Assembly (NCBI RefSeq): GCF_000143685.1
Contig: NC_014328.1
Location: forward strand, 2,728,001-2,792,000
Source: Clostridium ljungdahlii DSM 13528
Lineage (GTDB): Bacteria; Bacillota; Clostridia; Clostridiales; Clostridiaceae
Direction of reading: 5' to 3'
DNA length: 64,000 bases
Shown here: positions 45,150-53,655 of the stretch, in pieces
Layout: every line of letters starts with the position of its first letter
How positions within the stretch are numbered: position 1 is the stretch's first letter
Translations under genes and position numbers: made by a program
Notes under the pieces: model-generated
The model's database searches: none
What the model was told of the DNA's origin: nothing
What the model saw: only the letters and a program-made list of their open reading frames with translations

Positions 45150-46715
45150 ATGAATATAGATATTAAAGCTCTTTCATCTAAATTAGTACAGTATACTCAC
45201 AAATTAATACTAAAAAATGAAAAATCCACAAAGATTAACTTAGTTAAGTTACTTCTAAGTGAAATGAAATCCTTTGATCCAAACACTTTATATGTTGGAG
45301 ACGCCTCAGATTTAGCAAATCTTCACCCCATAAACTACCCAGTAAACCTTTTGTGTATAAATCATTATAAAGTTCCTGACTATTTTAAAAATTCAAATAT
45401 TATTTTGATTGATACGGATAAAAATAAATATATTCTTTTCAATGAAATACAGGATATTATCTTCGACCTTAAAAATATAGATATATATATGGAAGAACTA
45501 TTAGATGCACTCATACATGAAAAAGGTATTCAGCATATTATAGATATTGGATTTAAACTTGTCGGGAATCCTATTATATTTAATGATACTAGCAGCAAAA
45601 TTATAGCCAATTCTATATGTAACAAGTCCATTGGTCATTACTGGGATGAACATATAAAGAAAGGTTACTTTTCCAATAACGCTATGAATTCTGCAAAATT
45701 TAATAGAATATGGGAAAAAGTTGATAGTCAAAACTGTCCTGTTATGGTAAAAGGTATAGATGATAATAATATGATTATTGAGAAAGTTACAATTGATAAT
45801 GTTCTCATAGGATATATAGCAGTTACTGAGGCAGAAAGGCCTTTTAAAGATAGAGATATTGAATTGGTTTCATTATTATGTGACGTAATCGAGACTCAAA
45901 TGAGAAATGACAAATTCTACAAATACACTAAAGGTACCACTTATGAAAGCTTTCTAAAAGATTTGTTAGATAACGCTGTTACAGATAAGGAACTAGTGAT
46001 GAATAAAATACGGTCTTTGAATTTTGATATTAGCTTAGGAGTTTATATACTTATTTTTGATATGAACCAGTATTCTCAAAAAAAAATACCACTAACATAC
46101 TTGAGATATAAAATTTCTGGTATTGTTCAAGAAAGTAAATCGCTTATATATAATAATCACATTGTCTTGCTTATTAACCATAATACAAAAATTAGCATTT
46201 TTGAAAATGAATTCGAAGCTTTAAAGAAATTTCTTAAAAAAAATAATCTATATGCGGGGCTTAGTAACTGCATAACAGATTTTACAAATTTACAATATTA
46301 TTATAAACAATCATTAAAGGCAATTGAACTTGGGGTTAGCCTTAATATTGACAAGGTGTTTTATATATATGAAGATTATGTAGTATACGATTTACTAGAT
46401 AGTCTTTCTACTTATGAAAATATAGAGAGATTTTGTCACCCTTCTCTACATTTGCTAATCCAATATGATCGCAAAAATAATACCTGTTTAACTAAAAGCC
46501 TCTATGTATATTTGATGAATAATAGAAACCAATCAATATCTGCAAACATCCTGCACATACATCGTGCATCAATGTTTTATCGTATTGATAAAATAAAACA
46601 GATTATGAAAATAGATCTTAACGATCCCAATATTATACATCATATATACTTATCCCTTCATATCCTTGAATTAATGCATAAAAATGAATTTATATTTGAA
46701 ATAAATAAACAATAA
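45150..46715 (+). CDS. PucR/CdaR-type transcriptional regulator
   Basis: A 521-residue regulator. A GAF-like central region (about 115-250) is followed by the GGDEF-related middle domain of PucR proteins (about 270-400) and the C-terminal HTH_30 (SKSLYVYLMNNRN-type start, then ILHIHRASMFYRIDKI). Such regulators switch on purine, sugar-diacid or O-methyl compound catabolism. It is divergent from the methyltransferase/MFS operon and likely controls it. The ATG follows GAGGTGATTT. Confidence 0.82.
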   Translation: MNIDIKALSSKLVQYTHKLILKNEKSTKINLVKLLLSEMKSFDPNTLYVGDASDLANLHPINYPVNLLCINHYKVPDYFKNSNIILIDTDKNKYILFNEIQDIIFDLKNIDIYMEELLDALIHEKGIQHIIDIGFKLVGNPIIFNDTSSKIIANSICNKSIGHYWDEHIKKGYFSNNAMNSAKFNRIWEKVDSQNCPVMVKGIDDNNMIIEKVTIDNVLIGYIAVTEAERPFKDRDIELVSLLCDVIETQMRNDKFYKYTKGTTYESFLKDLLDNAVTDKELVMNKIRSLNFDISLGVYILIFDMNQYSQKKIPLTYLRYKISGIVQESKSLIYNNHIVLLINHNTKISIFENEFEALKKFLKKNNLYAGLSNCITDFTNLQYYYKQSLKAIELGVSLNIDKVFYIYEDYVVYDLLDSLSTYENIERFCHPSLHLLIQYDRKNNTCLTKSLYVYLMNNRNQSISANILHIHRASMFYRIDKIKQIMKIDLNDPNIIHHIYLSLHILELMHKNEFIFEINKQ

Positions 46716-46721
46716 AAATTT

Positions 46722-46757
46722 AACAGGTTCCCTATATTTTAAACAGAGAACCTGCTG
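46722..46757. terminator. Bidirectional terminator
   Basis: Stem CAGGTTC with GAACCTG extended by ACA/TGT, between convergent genes. Confidence 0.65.
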
Positions 46758-46763
46758 TCAATA

Positions 46764-47555
46764 TTATTTGTATATATCATATCCAAACCATTTAGTTGAT
46801 AGTTTAGACATAGTTCCATCCTTTTTAAGGTCATCTAATGCCTTATTTAAAGCTTCTTCTAACTTTTTATCCTTCTTTTTTATACCTATTCCTATAGGTT
46901 CTTTTGTAAGTCTATCCTTCAAAATAACATAATTACTTTTATCTTTTGAAATATAATATTGTCCAACTTGAGCATCGCACACTACTGCATCAATTCTACC
47001 TATGTTAACTTCGTGGAAAGCTTCTGTTATCTTATCATATTTTTTAATTTCTTTTATTCCACTTACTTTTGCAGCAGCCTGTTCCCCTGTAGCCCCAAGT
47101 TGTACACCTACTATCTTACCTTTCAAATCATTTTTAGTTTTTATAGAACTATTTCCAGCTTTAGTTATTATTATTTGTCCACCATCAATATAAGGTCCTA
47201 CGAAATCTATTTTCTTTTTTCTCTCATCAGTTATACTCATAGAAGCTAATATAACATCAAATTTTCCTGACTGCAGTGCTAGAACTATACCATTAAAATC
47301 CGTAACTACTATATTTAGCTTTACCCCTAATTTTTGAGCAAGTGCATTGCCTAAATCTATATCAAATCCAGACAATTTGTTCTTGTTATCTCTAAATTCC
47401 ATAGGTGGATAGGAATCATCTAATCCTATAGTTAATTTACCTGCATCCTTAACTCTATTAAGGGAATTGTCCTGTTCTCCTGCATTAGTACCACATCCTG
47501 TAAAAAGTGTAAACACCATAATTGCACTTAACATTATCATACCTATTTTTTTCAT
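46764..47555 (-). CDS. Amino-acid-type ABC transporter substrate-binding lipoprotein
   Basis: A 263-residue family 3 solute-binding protein. The lipobox is LFTGC, with Cys at about residue 21. GLDDSYPPMEFRDNKNKLSGFDIDLGNALA is the standard ligand-binding opening, followed by VGVQLGATGEQAA. Start at ATG 47555 behind GAGGGGG. No permease or ATPase is adjacent, so it either serves a transporter elsewhere or has another sensing role. Ligand probably a polar amino acid. Confidence 0.88.
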   Translation of the reverse strand: MKKIGMIMLSAIMVFTLFTGCGTNAGEQDNSLNRVKDAGKLTIGLDDSYPPMEFRDNKNKLSGFDIDLGNALAQKLGVKLNIVVTDFNGIVLALQSGKFDVILASMSITDERKKKIDFVGPYIDGGQIIITKAGNSSIKTKNDLKGKIVGVQLGATGEQAAAKVSGIKEIKKYDKITEAFHEVNIGRIDAVVCDAQVGQYYISKDKSNYVILKDRLTKEPIGIGIKKKDKKLEEALNKALDDLKKDGTMSKLSTKWFGYDIYK

Positions 47556-47652
47556 ATTTTTTGCCCCCTCATTTTTTATAATTATACATTTAATATTATA
47601 ATTATGCAATAGTAATATTAAAAAATTGGGAAATAAAAAATATATATTTCAC

Positions 47653-47922
47653 TTAATATATTTTCTTAGGAATAAATGCTATACTGTATTTCATAGGTAT
47701 ATTATTTTTTAGCAAAGGTTTCTTTTTAGTTATTTGATTTATCTCTTCTAAAGTTTTTGCAGTAAATACAATCTTTCCGCCCCTTTTACTATTGTAAATA
47801 CCACCACATATTAAATATTTATTTGAATTTATATTGAAATTATTTACTTTAGTTTTCTTATATAATTCTTCAGATTTATCTCCCTTATAATTTATACTTA
47901 CAAATATATTATAATTACTCAT
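47653..47922 (-). CDS. Small YciI-like protein under a LexA-type promoter
   Basis: An 89-residue protein. The pattern YLICGGIYNSKRGGKIVF then TLEEINQITKKKPL resembles the GGP/adenosine-like block and the eea..DPf block of YCII (YciI) proteins, but the catalytic His-Asp pair is not obvious, so the family match is tentative. The ATG follows AGGAGG. Its promoter is a perfect sigma-A consensus with a LexA-box in the spacer, so it may be a damage-induced gene. Confidence 0.6.
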   Translation of the reverse strand: MSNYNIFVSINYKGDKSEELYKKTKVNNFNINSNKYLICGGIYNSKRGGKIVFTAKTLEEINQITKKKPLLKNNIPMKYSIAFIPKKIY

Positions 47923-47990
47923 TTTACCTCCTAAGATTGATAATTATTAATTGATAAACAAAGTTCCAATCATTATGTTGTCCTAAAATC

Positions 47991-48019
47991 ATTATACCGA
48001 ACATATGTTTGTATGTCAA
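47991..48019 (-). promoter_or_regulatory. Consensus promoter with embedded LexA box
   Basis: On the minus strand TTGACA (48019-48014), a 17-bp spacer and TATAAT (47996-47991). The spacer contains CAAACATATGTTCG (47998-48011), matching the Gram-positive LexA box CGAACRNRYGTTYC in 13 of 14 positions read from the plus strand. Confidence 0.7.
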
Positions 48020-48201
48020 ATATTATCTACTATAATTATATTTTATATTGGAGATTTAATGCCTAGAATGCAAATCTTACATTAATTAAAAAAATTATAA
48101 AAATATTCCTTTACGTGAGTTAACTTAAAGACTAGAATCGTTATATTAATATAAAATTAAAAATTATTATCAAAATTACTTGTTTTTATATCAAATACTA
48201 C

Positions 48202-48231
48202 TTGAATTTTGGATAAAATACTTTTTATAAT
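48202..48231 (+). promoter_or_regulatory. Promoter of the AI-2E family gene
   Basis: TTGAAT, 18-bp spacer, TATAAT, 37 bp before the ATG. The rest of the 47923-48268 gap shows only AT-rich sequence and a possible 13-bp fragment of the structured repeat's right end near 47954. Confidence 0.55.
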
Positions 48232-48268
48232 ATATAATATAATGACAATAAATTTAAGGAGAGATTAG

Positions 48269-49297
48269 ATGTCTTTTATAAAAGAATTTTTTTCAAAAGA
48301 ATCCACAAAACGAGTACTTTTTTTCGCTTGTATAATACTAGTGATTTATTGGTCTAAATCTATAATGGATTTGTTCCTGCTAACCTTTTTATTTTCCTAT
48401 ATAATGAATAGTCTTCAGAATTTTCTGTTGAAATACATTAAAAACGTTACTGCGACAAAAGAAAAAATTACAACAATTATTTTATATTCGCTGTTGTTTT
48501 TACTTATTGTATTATTAGTTGTAAATTATATTCCTCAACTAATAAATCAAACAAAATATATGATAAATCATGCTTCCCAATTTCAAATACATCCTACTAG
48601 TACTAATTCCCATTTAGACATATTCCAAAAATATTTAGTAAGTATGCTAGGGCAAATAGACATAAAAAGTTACTTGAGATCTGGTTTCAATATATCACTT
48701 CAACTAGCAACAAATGTAGGAAAATGGAGTGTAAACATATTTATTTCTATAATGCTAAGTTTATTTTTCATACTTGGGAAACATAATATTATTGAATTCT
48801 TGAAAAAATTTAAAGACAGCAAAGTATCAGGGTTATATAATTACTTGTGCTTTTTCGGTAAAAACTTTTTAAATTCTTTTGGAAAAGTAATGCAAGCTCA
48901 GATTATTATAGCATTCTTTAATACCATTATATCTGTTATAATGCTTTCCATTATGAATTTTCCACAATTAGTTACTCTTGGATTTATGATATTCATACTC
49001 AGCTTAATTCCTGTAGCAGGAGTTATAATATCACTTATTCCTCTTTCTATGGTTGCCTTCAGTATAGGTGGATTTACAAAAGTTATATACGTACTAATTA
49101 TGGTTGCTATAATTCATGTTATTGAAAGTTATGTTTTAAATCCGAAATTAATGTCTTCAAAAGTAAAACTTCCTATATTCTTTACATTTATAATACTTAT
49201 AGTTTCAGAACATATAATGGGTGCCTGGGGATTTCTCATAGGTATTCCGCTCTTTATGTTTATACTTGATCTTTTAGATGTAAAAATTCACGATTAA
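48269..49297 (+). CDS. AI-2E family transporter
   Basis: A 342-residue membrane protein with about eight helices of the AI-2E (PF01594) family. The closing segment shows the usual order VAGVIISLIPLSMVAF, then HVIESYVLNPKLM and GAWGFLIGIPLFMFI. Relatives export autoinducer-2 or exchange Na+/H+; the role here is open. ATG after AAGGAGAG. Confidence 0.9.
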   Translation: MSFIKEFFSKESTKRVLFFACIILVIYWSKSIMDLFLLTFLFSYIMNSLQNFLLKYIKNVTATKEKITTIILYSLLFLLIVLLVVNYIPQLINQTKYMINHASQFQIHPTSTNSHLDIFQKYLVSMLGQIDIKSYLRSGFNISLQLATNVGKWSVNIFISIMLSLFFILGKHNIIEFLKKFKDSKVSGLYNYLCFFGKNFLNSFGKVMQAQIIIAFFNTIISVIMLSIMNFPQLVTLGFMIFILSLIPVAGVIISLIPLSMVAFSIGGFTKVIYVLIMVAIIHVIESYVLNPKLMSSKVKLPIFFTFIILIVSEHIMGAWGFLIGIPLFMFILDLLDVKIHD

Positions 49298-49316
49298 TAA
49301 AATACAGCTTCAAAGT

Positions 49317-49412
49317 AAAAAATAAACTTATACTTCAGATATTTTTATAAACACAAGCTCGTTAAATATTCTTGCTTATTATAAAAATATTCCTTCGTAT
49401 AAGTTTATTTTT
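49317..49412. repeat. Large palindromic repeat, copy 2
   Basis: Outer arms AAAAATAAACTTATA and TATAAGTTTATTTTT, inner GATATTTTTATAA/TTATAAAAATATTCC. Downstream of the AI-2E gene, where it may also act as a terminator. Confidence 0.55.
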
Positions 49413-49515
49413 AGTTAAAAGCCATATCTAAAATTTGTAATTTGAAACTTATTAAATCAAATCCTAATCATCCATAACTATTAATTCTTAATTATTAATT
49501 ATTAACTGTATCTAT

Positions 49516-49947
49516 TTAAACTATAGTTATGCTATCTCCATCGGATATCCATCCTTCTTCAATAACTCTTGTAAATATACCTTCTCTTGGCATAATACAA
49601 TCTCCTACCTGCTGTCGTATAGCACATCCTTTATGACATTCCTTACCTATCTGTGTTACTTCCATAAGTACTTCACCTATTTTAAGTCTAGTACCTACAG
49701 GAAGTTCATAAAGCACAATACCTTCTGTAGTAAGATTTTCTGCAAATTTACCGCTAGATAAATTTGCAACCCCCTGTGCTGTCATTTTATCTATACTTTC
49801 TTGCGCAAGTAAACTAACTTGCCTATGCCATTTTCCTGCATGAGCATCATTTTCAAGACCATTATCTTTTTTAAAGAACCCTCTACCTATAGGTTTTTTT
49901 ATTTCACCTTTTTTTTCACTTATGTTTACTGAAATAACCTTGGCCAT
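49516..49947 (-). CDS. MOSC-domain protein
   Basis: A 143-residue MOSC domain. Its markers are the GLENDAHAGKWHRQVSLL segment and the conserved Cys in GKECHKGCAI. MOSC domains handle molybdenum-cofactor sulfur or act in cofactor delivery. It is the third gene of the molybdenum cluster, 28 bp after moaC. Confidence 0.92.
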   Translation of the reverse strand: MAKVISVNISEKKGEIKKPIGRGFFKKDNGLENDAHAGKWHRQVSLLAQESIDKMTAQGVANLSSGKFAENLTTEGIVLYELPVGTRLKIGEVLMEVTQIGKECHKGCAIRQQVGDCIMPREGIFTRVIEEGWISDGDSITIV

Positions 49948-49975
49948 AGTTTTCCTCCTAACTATATAAAATCAA

Positions 49976-50452
49976 TTAAAATTCTCTCTTAAATATACCT
50001 GATTTTCCCCCACTTTTTTCAAGAAGCATAATATCGGATATTACCATTCCCCTGTCAACAGCCTTGCACATATCGTATATAGTGAGCGCTGCTGTACTAA
50101 CTGCCGTTAATGCCTCCATCTCCACTCCTGTCTTTCCCACAATTTTCGTTGAAGCTTCAATGTCAACTTTATTTTTTTCAAAGTCCAATACAAACTTTAT
50201 GTCACATCCAGATATATTTAATGGGTGGCACATGGGAATTAAACTTGAAGTATTTTTTGCAGCCATTATTCCTGCTACCTGGGCTACAGAAAGCACATCT
50301 CCCTTTTTTGCCTTTCCCTGTGCAATTATATCTAAAGTTTCCCTTTTCATGTATATGGAAGCTGCAGCCACTGCTTTTCTTTCAGTATTACCTTTTTCAC
50401 TTACATCTACCATTTTAGCTCTGCCTTGATCGTTTATATGAGTAAGTTCCAT
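49976..50452 (-). CDS. moaC: Cyclic pyranopterin monophosphate synthase MoaC
   Basis: A 158-residue MoaC, which with MoaA makes cyclic pyranopterin monophosphate. The active-site blocks are [19 protein letters not shown] and [10 protein letters not shown]. It lies 23 bp after the MogA/MoaB gene. moaA is not in the window. Confidence 0.96.
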   Translation of the reverse strand: MELTHINDQGRAKMVDVSEKGNTERKAVAAASIYMKRETLDIIAQGKAKKGDVLSVAQVAGIMAAKNTSSLIPMCHPLNISGCDIKFVLDFEKNKVDIEASTKIVGKTGVEMEALTAVSTAALTIYDMCKAVDRGMVISDIMLLEKSGGKSGIFKREF

Positions 50453-50475
50453 AAATCTGTCCTCCTTTGTTTAAG

Positions 50476-50964
50476 TTATCTAGCACATTCAGAATCCCAA
50501 CCCATGAGTATGTCAATTCCATGCGGAAGTGCCGGCAATATAAATTGAAGGTTTTCTACAGCACCCTTTGGACTTCCTGGAAGATTTACAATTAAAGTTT
50601 TCTTTCTTATTCCGCTAACTGCCCTAGACAACATTGCCTTTGGAGTTACACTTAATGATTTCATTCTCATTGCCTCAGCAATTCCTGGCACATTTTTATC
50701 TATAACTTCTAAAGTTGCCTCTGGTGTTACATCTCTCACAGAAAATCCAGTTCCTCCATTAGTAAGAATTAAATTTAACTTCAAGTCGTCACAGATATAA
50801 CACAATTGTTTTTTTATCTCTTCTATTTCATCTGGTATAACTTTATAATACTCAACTTTATATTGGGATTTATCTAACATATTTTCTATAGCAGGGCCCG
50901 TTTTATCTTCTCGCTTCCCCTGGGATCCCTTGTCACTCATCGTAATTATCGCTGTATTTATCAT
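50476..50964 (-). CDS. Molybdopterin adenylyltransferase (MogA/MoaB family)
   Basis: A 162-residue MoCF-domain protein (ILTNGGTGFSVRDVTPEAT and NLPGSPKGAVENL). It adenylates molybdopterin before metal insertion. First gene of the three-gene cluster. MogA and MoaB cannot be told apart safely by length alone. Confidence 0.93.
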   Translation of the reverse strand: MINTAIITMSDKGSQGKREDKTGPAIENMLDKSQYKVEYYKVIPDEIEEIKKQLCYICDDLKLNLILTNGGTGFSVRDVTPEATLEVIDKNVPGIAEAMRMKSLSVTPKAMLSRAVSGIRKKTLIVNLPGSPKGAVENLQFILPALPHGIDILMGWDSECAR

Positions 50965-51035
50965 ATGCTAACCTTTATTAAAAGGTTTTCAACTCCTTTC
51001 ATTTAAAAACTGCACTAAGCAGTTTTTAACATATT

Positions 51036-51305
51036 TTACTTTTTAACTTCATCATATTCTACATCTATAACCTTTTTATTAGAGAAATTAAATGGGTCTT
51101 CTTTATCGTCAACCATATTATTCATATTTTCCATTTTAGATGAGGTATTTTTCTTACTTTTAAAATATTTTTTTATTTTTACAAATGCAAATAATACAGT
51201 CCCAGCTACCACAACAAAAGGCACTATTCTTACTAAAATAAAAGCTACCACTAATACCAACAATACTTTCCAAATCACCGGAAAACTTTTATTTACAAAA
51301 TCCAT
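51036..51305 (-). CDS. Small membrane protein, 89 aa, unknown
   Basis: Start at ATG 51305 (MDFVNKSFPVIW) behind AAGAGAGGA. One long or two short hydrophobic segments (about 8-45), then a basic KIKKYFKSKK stretch and an acidic C-terminus. I do not recognise the family. Confidence 0.65.
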   Translation of the reverse strand: MDFVNKSFPVIWKVLLVLVVAFILVRIVPFVVVAGTVLFAFVKIKKYFKSKKNTSSKMENMNNMVDDKEDPFNFSNKKVIDVEYDEVKK

Positions 51306-51362
51306 ATTATTTCCTCTCTTCCTCCATTTATTAGTATAACTCAATTATAACATATAATTTAA

Positions 51363-51402
51363 GATAGTAAAAAATAATTTAAATAAATTATTTTTTACTA
51401 TC
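51363..51402. terminator. Hairpin terminator
   Basis: Perfect 17-bp stem GATAGTAAAAAATAATT with its complement, 5-base loop, flanked by T/A runs. It overlaps the stop of the small ORF at 51398. Confidence 0.65.
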
Positions 51403-51529
51403 TCTTTCGAATGTTTTTTATTTTATAAACTAATTCCTTCAAATCAACATATACCAAAACTACTAAACTTATAGGTATAATAAATATAAATATAGTAAAA
51501 ATAAACTGTAATATACTTTTAATTATCAT
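51398..51529 (-). CDS. Possible 43-aa membrane peptide
   Basis: Reads MIIKSILQFIFTIFIFI... with one membrane helix (about 5-27) and a basic tail ending KIKNIRKR. Hydrophobic N-terminus and positive C-terminus suit a small membrane protein. The ribosome binding site is weak (GAG about 13 bp upstream) and its end lies in a terminator stem. Low certainty. Confidence 0.35.
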   Translation of the reverse strand: MIIKSILQFIFTIFIFIIPISLVVLVYVDLKELVYKIKNIRKR

Positions 51530-51605
51530 ATATCATTTTTCGCTCTAAATTATATATCTATAAATACTATGCTTAAAGTTCGTTTCATATACTAAATAAA
51601 TTTAA

Positions 51606-53540
51606 CTAATTTGCTTTTTGCTGATCAAATGTTTTTATTAAATTGTGATTCTGAAGTTCATCACAGTATTCTAATTCCTTAGTATAGTCTTCTTTTTCCT
51701 TTTTAAGTGCATCCGTTTCTGAAATTTTATTTCCTGTTGCTAAATCATAATAAGTATTTGTCCAAGACACATATAAATTTTTTCCATCTATAAATGAACC
51801 ATTTCTAAAAACAACTTTTCCACTGTCCCCATTTAACATATCCTTACCAAACATATAGTTTTTAGGCAAATTATATAAGTTTGCTAAAGTAGGATATAAA
51901 TCCATCTGACAGGTGTACTTATGGTTAACTCCTGCATACTTATCTTCTGGAAAATGAATTAGTAAAGGTACTTTTTGGTATTTAAACCAAGTATAATCAT
52001 CATTTTTGCTTTCATTCTCAAAACTAAAAAGCTGACTTTCATTATCCTTTGGTATAGCAAAGTGATCTCCATACAGTGCCACAATAGAATTTTTCATCAT
52101 TCCTTCTTTTTCCATCTTATCTAAAAACTCTCCAAGCTGTGCATCTGTATAATGTATCGCTTGTAAGTAATTGCCAAGAAGAGTGCCTTTATATTGACCT
52201 ACGTCAAAACTTCCATACTTATCCACAGCATCATAAGGATAGTGACTGGTTAGTGTTACTAAGAAAGAATAATACGGCTGTTTAAAAGTCTTCATCTTTT
52301 CAAGGGACTGATTTAAAAATGACTTATCACTAATTCCAAGTCCTATCTGTTCACTTGCATCAAAGCTGTGCTCTCCAAAAAAGTCATCAAAATCCTGAGC
52401 TTTATACATCACATTTCTATTCCAGAATCCTTCAGTATTACCATGAAGGGCTGCAGTATAATAATTTTTATCTTTTAGTTCACTTGCTATAGAGTCATAT
52501 TTATTTCCACTATAAGTATAGTAAGCTGCTCCTGACTGTGCAGGATACAGTGAATTATTTGACATAAGCTCTGCATCAGAAGTGTTTCCCCCTGCAACTT
52601 GATAATAGTAATTATCAAAATACATGCACTTATTTACCCATCTATTCAAATTTGGTGTTATTTCTTGTCCATTTATTTTTTGATTTATAACAAACCCCTG
52701 AAGCGCTTCTACCTGAATTACTATTAAATTTTTTCCTTCAGCTTGGCCTTTAAAATTAGTTTCTCCTGTAGTATTATTATTGTTTTGTAAAAAAGTTTTT
52801 ACCTTATTTTCTTCATCTGTAGATAATTTTTTTGAATTTTTAAGACTAGTACTTATATAGTTATATGAATCTACGATATGGAAATTCACATTTCCTATCA
52901 TTGTAGTTAAATATATTCTGTTGCTCATGGCAGTTAAAAGCGTAGGTTGTTCTTTAGATACCCTATAAAATGTTTTTGCATTGATACCTACTCCTACTGC
53001 CAAAATTACTATGAAGCTCACCAGTCTTCTTCTCATAGGCACTATACCGAACTCTGCTTTTTTATACTTTCTCTTTAAAGGTACTAAAATAAGTATATCT
53101 ACCAGATACCACAAATCTTTAACACTAGCTACACTAGTTACACTTGCAGACACCCCTTTTAACAGCTTAGCATTTTTTATAGCTGCTACCGTAGTAATGT
53201 CCTTAAAGTATCTATAGTACATCAAATCTGCTATAAGTATTAAACTTAGTATTATATCTACTGTATATAAAAAACTTATTCTGCTCTTCTTTTTAAGAAT
53301 TAGTGAAAAACTTATCAATATCAATATAGAAGCAGCTATTGCAAGTCTTACAGACATTGGTACAAAGCTAGATGAGATATTTTTTTCATAAGATAATAAC
53401 TTCCAAAAAATTATAATAAAAAATAAAATTATATCTGCATTATCAAATAGTAAACTAATTACAAGATTAAATGGTCTGCTGTTTCTTATATCTGCTGCAA
53501 AGTCAAATAATTTACTATTTTTTATATCCGTAATCTTCAT
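51606..53540 (-). CDS. LTA synthase-like membrane sulfatase
   Basis: A 644-residue protein. Five N-terminal membrane helices (about 30-190) are followed by an extracellular alkaline-phosphatase/sulfatase domain. The catalytic Thr lies in GGNTSDAELMSNNSLYP, with IVIQVEALQGF before it and ALYGDHFAIP late, the metal-binding Asp-His. It transfers glycerol phosphate to lipoteichoic acid or a related polymer. Single-gene unit. Confidence 0.92.
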   Translation of the reverse strand: MKITDIKNSKLFDFAADIRNSRPFNLVISLLFDNADIILFFIIIFWKLLSYEKNISSSFVPMSVRLAIAASILILISFSLILKKKSRISFLYTVDIILSLILIADLMYYRYFKDITTVAAIKNAKLLKGVSASVTSVASVKDLWYLVDILILVPLKRKYKKAEFGIVPMRRRLVSFIVILAVGVGINAKTFYRVSKEQPTLLTAMSNRIYLTTMIGNVNFHIVDSYNYISTSLKNSKKLSTDEENKVKTFLQNNNNTTGETNFKGQAEGKNLIVIQVEALQGFVINQKINGQEITPNLNRWVNKCMYFDNYYYQVAGGNTSDAELMSNNSLYPAQSGAAYYTYSGNKYDSIASELKDKNYYTAALHGNTEGFWNRNVMYKAQDFDDFFGEHSFDASEQIGLGISDKSFLNQSLEKMKTFKQPYYSFLVTLTSHYPYDAVDKYGSFDVGQYKGTLLGNYLQAIHYTDAQLGEFLDKMEKEGMMKNSIVALYGDHFAIPKDNESQLFSFENESKNDDYTWFKYQKVPLLIHFPEDKYAGVNHKYTCQMDLYPTLANLYNLPKNYMFGKDMLNGDSGKVVFRNGSFIDGKNLYVSWTNTYYDLATGNKISETDALKKEKEDYTKELEYCDELQNHNLIKTFDQQKAN

Positions 53541-53655
53541 TTTTTCTCCTTTATATAATCGAATATTTTTTAATTTACAAAGAGAATTTTACAGTATATA
53601 AGTGACACTTGCATGGCAAGGATGTTAACAAATTATTAATAAATCGTTAACATCC

